Below, in pieces: positions 1-8,080 of a stretch of 23,453 bases of DNA. Source of the DNA: Flavobacterium sp. Its GTDB lineage: Bacteria; Bacteroidota; Bacteroidia; Flavobacteriales; Flavobacteriaceae. Under the pieces are notes generated by a model. It searched no databases, was not told the origin of the DNA, and worked only from the letters and a program-made list of their open reading frames with translations. Location: assembly GCA_030152225.1 (NCBI GenBank), contig JASLHL010000246.1, positions 1 to 23,453 on the forward strand, given 5' to 3'. Positions within the stretch are counted from its first letter, which is position 1; every line of letters begins with the position of its first letter. The position numbers and the translations under genes were made by a program.

Positions 1-1
1 T

Positions 2-100
2 CAAGCACCAGCAGAAAGTGGAGTGTATACCTTTACGATTGAAATTAAAAAAGAAAATGGTCAAACGGTGAGAAAACAAACACCAGCTTTTTATTTATAA
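2..100 (+). CDS. C-terminal end of an unidentified protein (partial)
   Basis: An open frame enters from the left edge and gives 32 residues before a TAA stop. The piece is rich in alternating hydrophobic and polar residues (VYTFTIEIKK), as in the last strands of a beta-sandwich or Ig-like domain of an exported protein. A perfect palindrome with a T-run follows two bases after the stop, which supports a real gene end. The fragment is too short to assign a family or function. Confidence 0.6.
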   Translation, partial: QAPAESGVYTFTIEIKKENGQTVRKQTPAFYL

Positions 101-101
101 C

Positions 102-135
102 AAAACACCCGATGAGTACTCATCGGGTGTTTTTT
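102..135 (+). terminator. Intrinsic terminator, perfect 32-bp palindrome
   Basis: Bases 102-133 are a perfect palindrome centred between 117 and 118 (arm AAAACACCCGATGAGT), followed by further T residues. It starts two bases after the stop of the partial gene and should terminate its transcript. The A-run on the left also makes it a possible terminator in the other direction. Confidence 0.85.
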
Positions 136-267
136 GTTTAAGCGTGAGCGATAGGAACCAAGCAAATGAGACTCTACTATAGGGATAGAAAATAAAGTGA
201 GACAAATACATTTTTTAGTCCAAAAATTATTTTTTTTTATTAAATTTATAATTATTGGCTTAAAATA

Positions 268-861
268 ATGTTTATGTTTACAGAAAAAGACAATCTCTAT
301 TGGAAGGCATTTAGCGACACAATTAATGCAGAATTTATAGCGCGTCAGTATTGGCATTCTCCTAAAGCAATTCACGTTTATAAGGGGTTTAAGATTGTTT
401 TTGACAACTACTATTTTACAAGTACAGTAGGAACCAAAAGTTATGAATCTTTTATAACCCGTGTTTATTGTAAATTTAAGTATCCTCAATCGTTAAAGAT
501 TCGAATAGAGAAAGCGAGTTTTTTTAATCGCTTAGTTAATATTTTTCAGGGTAATTTATACCGCACGTTGGATCGGGAGTTCGATCGTCATTATCACATA
601 CATACGTTAAACCCCAATACTTGTGTTTTTTTGTTGCCTGCCATTAGACAAAGCCTAGTTGAGCTCAATATTGAAGGTCTATTTATTGACACCCAAGACG
701 GGATTTGGGGCGAACAATTAGCTGCTAATCAATATGAAGTTGCAGTATATGTGGAAGCTACTCGTTTAAGTGAATCCGAATTATTAGCGTTAAAAGCTTT
801 ATTGGAGTGTATTGTAGATGCACTCTGTGATAAATTTCATATCGCAGAGGCACTTACCTAG
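268..861 (+). CDS. Hypothetical protein, 197 aa
   Basis: I do not recognise a named family. No signal peptide or membrane segment is visible, so it is probably cytoplasmic. The first half is rich in aromatic residues and reads like alternating beta strands (residues about 35-85). A segment around residues 105-120 (LDREFDRHYHIHTLNPN) resembles the FD..F.I pattern found in several uncharacterised Bacteroidetes proteins. The C-terminal 40 residues look helical. The first ATG at 268 is used; a second ATG two codons later is equally possible. No promoter with an exact TAnnTTTG element is visible. The stop lies two bases from the stop of the convergent acetyltransferase gene. Confidence 0.7.
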   Translation: MFMFTEKDNLYWKAFSDTINAEFIARQYWHSPKAIHVYKGFKIVFDNYYFTSTVGTKSYESFITRVYCKFKYPQSLKIRIEKASFFNRLVNIFQGNLYRTLDREFDRHYHIHTLNPNTCVFLLPAIRQSLVELNIEGLFIDTQDGIWGEQLAANQYEVAVYVEATRLSESELLALKALLECIVDALCDKFHIAEALT

Positions 862-863
862 TT

Positions 864-1397
864 TTATTTTTCTTGAATACTCGCATATACAACATGATCG
901 AGATATTGGCCGTTTTTAAGGGTGTAGGCACGCAAGATTCCTTCTTTTTCCATGCCTAGTTTCTGCATGATTCTACCTGAGGCTTCGTTATAACTAAAGT
1001 AGGAAGCAAATATTCGCTTGAGTTTTAAGGTCTCAAAACCAAAGGAAAGGATGGCTTTTCCAGCTTCCGTTATAAGTCCTTGGTTCCAATAGGGTTCAGC
1101 TAACCAGTAGCCCAGTTCTGCTTTGTTATGTGCTTGATCAACGCCCAAACCAATCCCTCCAATAATTTGTTCGTTATCCTTGAGTCGGATAGCGAAAATA
1201 TAAGCATTTCCTTGATGGAGTCCGTCTGCTGCAAGTTTGACCCAAAAACGCCCACTGTCTTCCGTATACGGAAAGGGAATATTAGTTGTATTTTGGTTGT
1301 AGATCGGATTTTTCATAATCTCAATAAGATTGGGAATATCATCAAGATGGGGCTGATTTAACAGCAAACGCTCCGTTTTTAATTCCATGTTTTTCAT
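864..1397 (-). CDS. GNAT-family N-acetyltransferase (RimJ/RimL-like)
   Basis: This 177-residue protein has the layout of the RimJ/RimL-like GNAT branch, which moves an acetyl group from acetyl-CoA to an amine. The N-terminal ELKTERLLL start, the central strand KAELGYWLAEPYWNQGLITEA and the later NEASGRIMQKLGM motif are all typical. The NQGLITEA stretch is at the acetyl-CoA pyrophosphate-binding loop, and the Asn-Glu-Ala-Ser segment near residue 138 is the usual C-terminal CoA-side motif. The substrate cannot be told from sequence. Translation may start at residue 1 or at Met4 (base 1388), which would place MELKTERL at the N-terminus as in many homologues. It is convergent with the preceding gene with a two-base gap. 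Confidence 0.88.
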   Translation of the reverse strand: MKNMELKTERLLLNQPHLDDIPNLIEIMKNPIYNQNTTNIPFPYTEDSGRFWVKLAADGLHQGNAYIFAIRLKDNEQIIGGIGLGVDQAHNKAELGYWLAEPYWNQGLITEAGKAILSFGFETLKLKRIFASYFSYNEASGRIMQKLGMEKEGILRAYTLKNGQYLDHVVYASIQEK

Positions 1398-1551
1398 GCT
1401 ATCGATTTAAACCATTAAAATAGTAAAATAATGTTGTTGTACGTAATATCAACTTCAAAAAAGACTAAAAGATATTGACAATCAAGGGAGAAGTTTGATG
1501 CAACCTACCTCATCGATAAACGAGCAGAAACAAAATCTATTGCTTTTTTTA

Positions 1552-2040
1552 TTACTCATTTGTTTGCGTCACTTGCACGATAATTTCGGGTTTATGGACA
1601 ATGGGAAAATGAACTGAATTGGCAATAAAGCAGTAGGCATTGGCTTTTTGATGCAAAGCTAACGCTTGTTCTACCATAGATGCATCTGTAACCACGACCT
1701 TAGGATGTAGGGTAACTGCAGTAAAATATCCTTTTCCATCGGCCTCCTCCTGCATAATTCCTGTAGCGTGATCCGTATAATCAACCACGATAATTTGGTT
1801 TACCGCACAAAAATGCAAATACCACAACATATGGCAAGAAGACAAAGAGGAAAGAAATAAATCCTCCGGGTTGTGTTTGCTTGGGTCGCCGCGAAAAGCA
1901 GGGTCAGAAGATCCTAGCAGTAGTGGTTTACCTGCAATGGCAATGTTGTGATCTCTTTCGTAATTTTTATAGTGGTCTGTGCCTGTACCTTTATTTCCTG
2001 TCCATTGTATGGTCGCTTGATAATGATGTTCTGTTTTCAT
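1552..2040 (-). CDS. OsmC-family protein (predicted thiol peroxidase fold)
   Basis: The 162-residue protein matches the OsmC/Ohr fold. The family includes organic hydroperoxide reductases that use two cysteines. Cys69 lies in LSSLSSCHMLWYLHF at the start of the long central helix, and Cys137 lies in KANAYCFIANSV. These match the positions of the paired reactive cysteines. Cys78 is an additional cysteine on the same helix. The NPEDLFLSSLSSCHM region is the family's most conserved stretch. It has the general OsmC/YhfA-like pattern rather than a clear Ohr signature, so peroxide reduction is inferred from family. The gene is monocistronic, with a likely promoter just upstream. Confidence 0.9.
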   Translation of the reverse strand: MKTEHHYQATIQWTGNKGTGTDHYKNYERDHNIAIAGKPLLLGSSDPAFRGDPSKHNPEDLFLSSLSSCHMLWYLHFCAVNQIIVVDYTDHATGIMQEEADGKGYFTAVTLHPKVVVTDASMVEQALALHQKANAYCFIANSVHFPIVHKPEIIVQVTQTNE

Positions 2041-2051
2041 GGTTATGATGT

Positions 2052-2059
2052 CAAAAGTA
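2052..2059 (-). promoter_or_regulatory. Predicted -7 element of the OsmC-like gene
   Basis: On the minus strand this reads TACTTTTG, an exact TAnnTTTG match. It sits 11 bases before the ATG, so the leader would be only about five bases. No clear -33 TTG was found at the usual spacing. Confidence 0.5.
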
Positions 2060-2258
2060 GACCTAAAGATACAGGAAAAATAACCACGGTTGTACTGTCG
2101 TTATCGTAGAAATACATTTTAACTAAATATCGACTAAATGGCGTATTATTTTTCGAAGCATTTCTAGAATTAATCCGAATGAACTCAATTTCAATAGCTG
2201 TTTTTTTCTTTTTTTCTTAAAATTAGCTTACTATTGTATTTGATTTAAACACTAAATT

Positions 2259-2741
2259 ATGAAGAAGTTAGTCTTGTTTTTGTTCCTTGGATTGGGGCTA
2301 TCTACCGCTAGTTGTTCCAGTGATGATGCTAGTCCTGCTATTGACTATTCAACTGAGGTTAAGGGTATTTGGGAGGAGTCTACAATTACTTTTTTAGATG
2401 AGCACAAAAAAGTAATCAAGGAGATAGTTGCTTTTAATATTGATAACTGTGCGTTGACTCGTATTGAAATCAAAGAGGACATCTTTATTGAGTATTACAG
2501 CCGTAAATATGATCCCCAGGCTAATTGTCAAGAAGGTACAGTCAAACATCGTTTAACTTTTGATAAAAACCTATTGATAACAGAATTTCATGGAGATGAC
2601 TATATCGATAGGGTTGAATACAAAGTGAACCATGTTGACGAGTCAAAAATGGTTCTTGAACGCGAGTCTACTTGGTATGATGGAGCACCAGAAAAAACTC
2701 GTTTTATGAAGATTGCATACAGTAAAAAGAGAAAAATCTAA
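2259..2741 (+). CDS. Small lipoprotein with lipocalin-like pattern
   Basis: The 160-residue product begins with a short signal (MKKLVLFLFLGLGL) and a lipobox ending at Cys19. This is followed by SSDDASP, and acidic residues right after the lipidated cysteine are the flavobacterial surface-export pattern. The mature part starts with VKGIWEEST, then alternating strands and an Asn-Cys near residue 66 with a second cysteine about 25 residues later, possibly forming a disulfide. The G.W opening and all-beta look recall the lipocalin-like domains common in Bacteroidetes lipoproteins, but the match is weak and no ligand can be inferred. It is a single gene closed by a terminator. Confidence 0.75.
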   Translation: MKKLVLFLFLGLGLSTASCSSDDASPAIDYSTEVKGIWEESTITFLDEHKKVIKEIVAFNIDNCALTRIEIKEDIFIEYYSRKYDPQANCQEGTVKHRLTFDKNLLITEFHGDDYIDRVEYKVNHVDESKMVLERESTWYDGAPEKTRFMKIAYSKKRKI

Positions 2742-2763
2742 ATTATTTTACTAGTACCATTCG

Positions 2764-2796
2764 AAGGGCTTTTTTAGTTTTAAAAAGCCTTTTTTT
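2764..2796 (+). terminator. Intrinsic terminator after the small lipoprotein gene
   Basis: GGCTTTTT (2767-2774) pairs with AAAAAGCC (2782-2789) around a seven-base loop, and a run of T follows. It lies 25 bases after the stop at 2741. Confidence 0.75.
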
Positions 2797-2955
2797 AGCT
2801 CATAGCCTAAGCAAAGACAGCCTAATAAAGGTTTAGTAGCTAAGAAAAATAGATTGAAATAAAATATTCTCATCTATTTAAGAGGTTATTTTATGTTAAT
2901 TAAGTTTTGATTTTACATAATGAATCTCACATACTAAACTAATGCGTATTTTTAA

Positions 2956-2963
2956 TACATTAG
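2956..2963 (+). promoter_or_regulatory. Predicted -7 element (TACATTAG) of the DUF1801/PhnB-like pair
   Basis: TACATTAG differs from the TAnnTTTG consensus only by TTAG for TTTG. It lies 37 bases before the ATG at 3001. The same TTAG variant precedes the yceI-like gene and gyrA in this window. Confidence 0.4.
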
Positions 2964-3000
2964 TCTTGTTAAAATCACAACCATTTCTTAACTACTATTT

Positions 3001-3456
3001 ATGAAAGCAGAAGGAACTACTGTAGAAGAAATCTTATTGCGCATTCCTGCCGAACGCGCAGCGGCATTTAGAAAATTACACCAAACTATTGTAGATCATT
3101 TGCCAGAGGGCTTTGAGGCTGCGATTAGTTATGGCGGTTTGGGCTATGTTGTTCCCCATCGTCTTTATCCAGCAGGTTATCACTGCAAACCCACAGAGGC
3201 GTTGCCTTTTGCAGGACTTGCTTCTCAAAAGAATTCCGTGAATTTTTACCATATGGGGATTTATTCCGATCCTGATTTATTAGCTTGGTTTGTAGCAGAG
3301 TATCCTAAGCATTGCAAGCGTAAATTAGATATGGGAAAAAGCTGTATTCGATTTAAAAACATGGAAGAAATTCCCTTTCAACTTATTGGAGAATTAATGC
3401 AAAAAATGAGCATGCAACAATGGGTTGATCTCTATGAAAGTAAATTAAAAAAGTAA
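3001..3456 (+). CDS. DUF1801 domain protein (YdhG-like)
   Basis: The 151-residue protein fits the DUF1801/YdhG family of small cytoplasmic proteins. The N-terminal helix (TVEEILLRIPAERAAAFRKL) is followed by the strand-turn EAAISYGGLGYVVP, where homologues carry an M.YG..Y pattern. The middle has the typical SVNFYHMGIYSD stretch, and then GKSCIRFKNMEEIPFQLIGEL, close to the family hallmark GK.C.RFK. Its biochemical function is unknown. It is probably cotranscribed with the PhnB-like gene 27 bases downstream. Confidence 0.88.
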   Translation: MKAEGTTVEEILLRIPAERAAAFRKLHQTIVDHLPEGFEAAISYGGLGYVVPHRLYPAGYHCKPTEALPFAGLASQKNSVNFYHMGIYSDPDLLAWFVAEYPKHCKRKLDMGKSCIRFKNMEEIPFQLIGELMQKMSMQQWVDLYESKLKK

Positions 3457-3483
3457 TTCGAACGAACTAAATCCAATTAAATT

Positions 3484-3909
3484 ATGGCAACAATACACAC
3501 CTACCTAAATTTTGAAGGCAATTGCGAAGAAGCATTTAACTTTTATAAATCTGTTTTTGGCGGAGATTTTACCTACATCGGCAAATTTGGTGACATGCCT
3601 CCACAAGAGGGATTTACCGTATCAGAGGAAGATAAAAACAAAGTCATGCACGTCAGTTATCCCATTGGAAATACGGTTTTGATGGGCAGTGATAGTCTTA
3701 GTGACTATGCACCACCTTTTGTTCAAGGGAATAATTTTTCTATTTCAATTAATGCAGAGAGCAAAAGCGAAGCGGATCAATTGTTTGCGGCCATTGCTGC
3801 AGGAGGAACGATAACGATGCCTTTAGAACATACGTTTTGGGGTGCTTATTTTGGGATGGCCCTTGATAAGTTTGGCATCAATTGGATGGTGAATTACGAC
3901 GAGGCGTAA
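3484..3909 (+). CDS. PhnB-like VOC-superfamily protein
   Basis: The 141-residue product is a vicinal-oxygen-chelate (glyoxalase/bleomycin-resistance) fold protein of the PhnB-like branch. It opens with ATIHTYLNFEGNCEEAFNFY and has the family signature FGGDFTYIGKFGDMP. It continues with VMHVSYPIGNTVLMGSD and ends with the conserved FWGAYFGMALDKFGINWMV. PhnB-like proteins often bind no metal and have no proven activity, so no reaction is assigned. It is the second gene after the DUF1801 gene, and a strong terminator follows. Confidence 0.9.
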   Translation: MATIHTYLNFEGNCEEAFNFYKSVFGGDFTYIGKFGDMPPQEGFTVSEEDKNKVMHVSYPIGNTVLMGSDSLSDYAPPFVQGNNFSISINAESKSEADQLFAAIAAGGTITMPLEHTFWGAYFGMALDKFGINWMVNYDEA

Positions 3910-3935
3910 AAGAAATCATTAAACTAATAAATATA

Positions 3936-3970
3936 AAAAAGGGTTGATCTTGATTGAATCAACCCTTTTT
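3936..3970. terminator. Bidirectional intrinsic terminator between convergent genes
   Basis: AAAAAGGGTTGAT (3936-3948) pairs perfectly with ATCAACCCTTTTT (3958-3970) around a nine-base loop. The A-run on one side and T-run on the other allow termination of both the PhnB-like transcript and the efflux operon coming from the right. Confidence 0.88.
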
Positions 3971-3993
3971 ATTTACATATTATTTTAATTCGG

Positions 3994-4028
3994 TGTCAAC
4001 CGTCAACTGTTAACTTTTAACTGTCAAT
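3994..4028. repeat. Five-unit degenerate heptad array at the emrB-like stop
   Basis: Five consecutive 7-bp units read TGTCAAC, CGTCAAC, TGTTAAC, TTTTAAC and TGTCAAT. The last unit covers the stop codon (4024-4026) of the minus-strand transporter gene. Confidence 0.75.
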
Positions 4029-5598
4029 GTCCTGCACCAGCGATAATTTTTCCTGCGCCTTTCTTAATTAGAAGTAGGATAAAAGGAATACAGATTAGGA
4101 ATAAAACCCCTAAGAACATAAATACATCCATATAGGTGAGCACGGTGGCTTGTTTAGTTACCCCTAAATCCAGTAGTGTATAGGCTTTTTGTAGCGCTTC
4201 ATCTGCGGTAAACCCTTTGGCGATAAAACTTTGTTGTAAGGCTATCACTCGGTTTTGAACCTCTAAGGAGGCTGTATCCAAATGGCTGACTAAAGCCAAA
4301 CGGTGGTTAACGGTCCAACGGGAGATAAACGTAGTAATTAAAGCGATACCAAAAGAACCTCCTAATTGGCGCATCATTCCCGTAAAAGCAGCACCTTCAC
4401 CAATTTGTTTGTTGCGCAAATTCGATAGCGATAGGGTGGTAATCGGTACAAATAGCAAACCTAAACCAACTCCGCGTATAACTAAAGGCCAGAAGAAATG
4501 CTCTCGACCTGTATCGGGAGTCAAAATAGTATGGGCCCAGAAACTATAGGCAAAAAAGACTAAGAACCCCGTGGCGACCAAGTATTTCGGAGGAACCCCT
4601 CGTTGTAACATTCGCGCAATAAAAGGCATCATAAGCGCTGTCATTAACGAACTAGGCACCAACAGCATTCCTGCATCTGTAGCGGTCCACCCTAAGATGG
4701 ATTGCGTATAGATCGGAATAATAAAAGTGGATCCATAGAGTCCAAATCCCAAGATAAAGGATAATACGGTACCAATCGCCAGATTGGAATCTTTTAGCAC
4801 CCGTAGGTTTACAATGGGTTTTTCACAGGTCAATTCCCTCCATACAAAGAAAAAGAATCCCAGTACAGAAGTAATAGACAAGGTCAGGATGGTTGAATTT
4901 TCAAACCAATCGTCTTGTTGTCCGTGTTCCAATACATATTGTAAAGAACCTACTGCGACGGCTAACAGTATGATACCCAAAAAATCAACTTCGTTTAACT
5001 TGCTTTTCTCAGCATATCTAGGACTTTTTACATAGAGTAAGGTCAGTACAGTAGCTAAAATTCCAATAGGTACATTGATATAAAAAATAAAGGGCCACGA
5101 ATAATTATCAATAATATAACCACCTAAAGGCGGTCCAAGTGTTGGTCCCACAATTACCCCCATACCGTAGATTGCCTGAGCAACACCTCTTTTTTCAACG
5201 GGATAACTCTCTGTTATAATCGTTTGGGAAGTAACCAATAAGGCTCCTCCACCTAACCCTTGAATAAAACGAAAAAGTATAATCTCCCATAATGTAGTAG
5301 AATATCCACATAAAAAAGAAGCCACGGTAAAGATGATAATAGAAGCGGCAAAATAATTGCGTCTTCCAAATTGTTGTGAGAGCCAGCTAGTCATCGGCAC
5401 TACAATTACATTGGCAATGGCATAGGCTGTAACCACCCAAGCAATATCGGTTAAGGAAACCCCGATACTTCCTTTCATATCATTCATGGCTACGTTGACA
5501 ATTGTTGTATCTACAATTTCAAGTAGCGCACAAAGAATAGCTGTAATGGTAATAATTATGCGTCGATAACCATGTTCTACTAAGCTTTCTTCACTCAT
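4024..5598 (-). CDS. DHA2-family MFS drug:proton antiporter, EmrB/QacA type
   Basis: The 524-residue protein is a 14-helix major facilitator of the EmrB branch, which pumps hydrophobic compounds out against the proton gradient. Helix 1 has VDTTIVNVAM (Asp30 in the D1 motif). The A motif lies at WLSQQFGRR (residues 72-80), Arg110 in FRFIQGLGGGAL is in helix 4, and antiporter motif C is GPTLGPPLGG (151-160). The large loop near residues 440-480 (ALQQSFIAKGFTADEA) fits the EmrB subfamily. It is the last gene of the operon, 12 bases after the adaptor gene, and should pair with the adaptor and the TolC-like channel to span both membranes. The exact drug profile is unknown. Confidence 0.93.
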   Translation of the reverse strand: MSEESLVEHGYRRIIITITAILCALLEIVDTTIVNVAMNDMKGSIGVSLTDIAWVVTAYAIANVIVVPMTSWLSQQFGRRNYFAASIIIFTVASFLCGYSTTLWEIILFRFIQGLGGGALLVTSQTIITESYPVEKRGVAQAIYGMGVIVGPTLGPPLGGYIIDNYSWPFIFYINVPIGILATVLTLLYVKSPRYAEKSKLNEVDFLGIILLAVAVGSLQYVLEHGQQDDWFENSTILTLSITSVLGFFFFVWRELTCEKPIVNLRVLKDSNLAIGTVLSFILGFGLYGSTFIIPIYTQSILGWTATDAGMLLVPSSLMTALMMPFIARMLQRGVPPKYLVATGFLVFFAYSFWAHTILTPDTGREHFFWPLVIRGVGLGLLFVPITTLSLSNLRNKQIGEGAAFTGMMRQLGGSFGIALITTFISRWTVNHRLALVSHLDTASLEVQNRVIALQQSFIAKGFTADEALQKAYTLLDLGVTKQATVLTYMDVFMFLGVLFLICIPFILLLIKKGAGKIIAGAGH

Positions 5599-5610
5599 TG
5601 TTGTGTTTGT

Positions 5611-6756
5611 TTATCGTCCGCTTTTAATATTTACTTCAATATCGACATTCATTCCTGGTTTTACATAGGCTAACATCTCGTCATTCGGATTGGAAAATGT
5701 GATTTTAACAGGAATACGCTGTACGGTTTTTACAAAGTTTCCCGAAGCATTATCTGGAGGGAGTAGGGCAAATTTAGCACCCGTTGCAGGGGACATTGAA
5801 TTGATAGTTCCTTCGAATTTGTGCTTGGGAAAAGCATCTACTTTAATGCTCACAGCTTGACCTTCGCGCATGTATTGCATTTGCGTTTCTTTGAAGTTAG
5901 CAACTACCCAGATATTGCCTTTTTGTACCGTATTAAACAAGCCTTGTCCTGGTTGAATTAATTGCCCCGCTTGAAGGTTTATTTTGGATACTTGACCCTC
6001 TTCTTTCGCTGTAATAACGGTATAAGACAAGTACAATTCCGCATGATCTAAGTTGGCTTTTGCTTGATCCACTAGGGCTTTCGCAGCATCAATTTGCGAG
6101 GTAGAAGCAACCGCTTGTGAACGGCTAATATTCACTTGTTGTGCTACTGCATGGGCTTGTTTTTCGCTCGCTTTGAGCTGCTCTTGTAGTACTACCACTT
6201 GTTTTTCGGCCGTTTCTTTTGCTGCTAATGCTTGTTCATACTGTTGTTTGGTAATGGATTGGGTTTGGTACAAGCGATTGTAGCGTTCATAATCATTTGT
6301 CGCTCTCCATAGCTGTGTGTTTGCTGCATCGATATTCGCTTTGGCCGTCGCTACATTGGCTTGTGCCGTAGATGCACCAGCTTGAGAGGAAAGCACTGTC
6401 GATTGACTCGTATTTTCACCTGCTTCTGCTATTTTTAATTGACTCAAAGCCGCCTGATAATTGGCTTTTGCCTGTTCTACATTGATGGCATATTCTCTAT
6501 CATCCAAGCGAATTAACGTATCGCCTTTTTTGATCACCTGATTATCCTGTACATAGATATTTTTGATATAGCCAGGTATTTTAGACACAACAGGCGTAAT
6601 TTTTGTTTCGATCTGGGCATCATCAGTGTTTTCATGTGCCAAAGCATGTACGTACTTGTAGATTCCATATCCACCTCCCACAACGAGAATCACTGCTAAG
6701 GCAGCTATGAATTTTTTATTCAGTGGTTTTTTATATGCTGTATTATTTGTTTCCAT
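5611..6756 (-). CDS. EmrA/HlyD-family membrane-fusion adaptor
   Basis: The 381-residue protein has one N-terminal membrane helix (about residues 16-34). ENTDDAQIE follows, a hallmark of EmrA-type adaptors, then a half biotinyl-lipoyl domain (IYVQDNQVIKKGDTLIRLDD). Long Ala/Gln-rich coiled coils (about 90-235) come next, and then the second lipoyl half and beta-barrel. The stretch FALLPPDNASGNFVKTVQRI (about 325-345) is nearly diagnostic for EmrA homologues. It bridges the inner-membrane pump to the outer-membrane channel. Its first 14 bases overlap the end of the TolC-like gene, suggesting coupled translation. Confidence 0.93.
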   Translation of the reverse strand: METNNTAYKKPLNKKFIAALAVILVVGGGYGIYKYVHALAHENTDDAQIETKITPVVSKIPGYIKNIYVQDNQVIKKGDTLIRLDDREYAINVEQAKANYQAALSQLKIAEAGENTSQSTVLSSQAGASTAQANVATAKANIDAANTQLWRATNDYERYNRLYQTQSITKQQYEQALAAKETAEKQVVVLQEQLKASEKQAHAVAQQVNISRSQAVASTSQIDAAKALVDQAKANLDHAELYLSYTVITAKEEGQVSKINLQAGQLIQPGQGLFNTVQKGNIWVVANFKETQMQYMREGQAVSIKVDAFPKHKFEGTINSMSPATGAKFALLPPDNASGNFVKTVQRIPVKITFSNPNDEMLAYVKPGMNVDIEVNIKSGR

Positions 6757-8080
6757 CTTGGTCTTTGAGTTGTAAGTTGTCTAATAATTTACCTGTTTTA
6801 TAGGCGTATTGGTAAAGGGTTAAGGTTTCATCGGCTTCACCTAGCATGTGATCAAGTTGCGCTTGTAGCTGTTGTACATCGGCTTCCAATAGGTGGTCCG
6901 TATCCGTTAAACCATTGTCATACTTATCTTTTACAATGCGGTAGTTTTCATTGGCCTGAACTAAAGCTTTCGCTAATACCGCATTCTTTTTTAAGGCTAA
7001 TTCATAGGCATTATAAGCCTCTTCGGTTTCGACCTTAGCCAAATCTTGAACGAGTTGTGCTTGGTAATCAACTTCCAATTGCTTGGCTTTGGCTTTGTTA
7101 ACTTCGGTTCTGTTTTTAAAGAGTTGTGTTAGGTCATATTTAAGTCCGATACCCACACTAGTTGCATTGGTGATATCGACTACCTTATCCAACTGAATGG
7201 CAGAGTAGCCCGCCGTTAAGCCAATAGAAGGAAAGTAATTCCCACGGGCAATTTTAATAGCCGTTTGAGCAATTTCATTCATTTTTTGAGCACCTTGAAT
7301 ATCTTTTCGAGCAGAAAAATCATCCGTTTTTGTGGGTAAGATAGCTACAGGCTTTACTTTTTCTGCCACAAGAGGTGTATCTGCTGTATAGTCAATTAAA
7401 GTGCTTAAACGCGTGCTAATATTCTTCAGCGTATTTTTTGTTTCCGCTAAGGATAATTCAATATTGGCTTCTTGCAATTGCGTTCTCAGGTAGTCATTTT
7501 TTGCAATTAACCCATTGGCTAAAAACTGTTCAAAGTCAAGTGTACGTTGATGGGCGCGTTTTAAGTTTTCATTCAATAAAACCAAAGACTGTTGCGTTTT
7601 GTACAGCGCAAAGTAGAGGTTGATTGTTTGATACACTACATTTTCTGTGGTTGATGTTTCGGTTAATTGCGCTAAAGCGTAGTATTGCTTGCTCTGTGTT
7701 ACCGTATTGCTAATTTTAAAACCGCTAAACAGGGGAATATTGGCTTTTGCTTGGGCAATAATCAAATGCTGTGGAGTAACTTCGGGCATCTGATTTTCTT
7801 CTTTCGAAGCGGGGAGTGGTACTTTTAGGTTGACATCTGTACCATCAAAAAGGCGGTTGTAAGTGCCAGAAACTTCTAATTCGGGGTAGCGCATATTTTG
7901 AGCGCTGTGAATTTGAAGTCTTGAGGCTTCTGTACTAGCTTTTACTTTTTTTATTTCCTTGCCATTTTTTAAACTTAACGCTAGGGCCTGCTCTAAAGTC
8001 AGTGAGGTTGGAGTAGGGGTCTGAGCGAATGCTTGACAAACAAATAAGGAAGCAAGTACGAGGTAGTTACTTCTGTTCAT
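6743..8080 (-). CDS. TolC-family outer-membrane efflux channel
   Basis: The 445-residue protein has a signal peptide (MNRSNYLVLASLFVCQAFA, probable cleavage before Gln20). It then shows the TolC-family repeat, which is two copies of long paired helices with strands between them. LTLEQALALSLKNGKEIKKV opens the first repeat, and the typical YPELEVSGTYN and FPSIGLTAGYSA segments mark the two beta-strand regions. It should form the outer-membrane and periplasmic duct of the pump made with the EmrA/EmrB-like proteins downstream. The start overlaps the tetR-type gene by 14 bases and the end overlaps the adaptor gene by 14 bases. Confidence 0.93.
   Translation of the reverse strand: MNRSNYLVLASLFVCQAFAQTPTPTSLTLEQALALSLKNGKEIKKVKASTEASRLQIHSAQNMRYPELEVSGTYNRLFDGTDVNLKVPLPASKEENQMPEVTPQHLIIAQAKANIPLFSGFKISNTVTQSKQYYALAQLTETSTTENVVYQTINLYFALYKTQQSLVLLNENLKRAHQRTLDFEQFLANGLIAKNDYLRTQLQEANIELSLAETKNTLKNISTRLSTLIDYTADTPLVAEKVKPVAILPTKTDDFSARKDIQGAQKMNEIAQTAIKIARGNYFPSIGLTAGYSAIQLDKVVDITNATSVGIGLKYDLTQLFKNRTEVNKAKAKQLEVDYQAQLVQDLAKVETEEAYNAYELALKKNAVLAKALVQANENYRIVKDKYDNGLTDTDHLLEADVQQLQAQLDHMLGEADETLTLYQYAYKTGKLLDNLQLKDQDGNK

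Noticed and set aside
91..489. 132-aa minus-strand frame over the first terminator and the hypothetical gene
   Set aside because: It reads through a strong palindromic terminator and is rich in Cys/Lys/Ile as expected from antisense AT-rich DNA.
3991..4028. CRISPR-like reading of the short repeats
   Set aside because: The units are seven bases long, gapless and without spacers, so they are tandem repeats.
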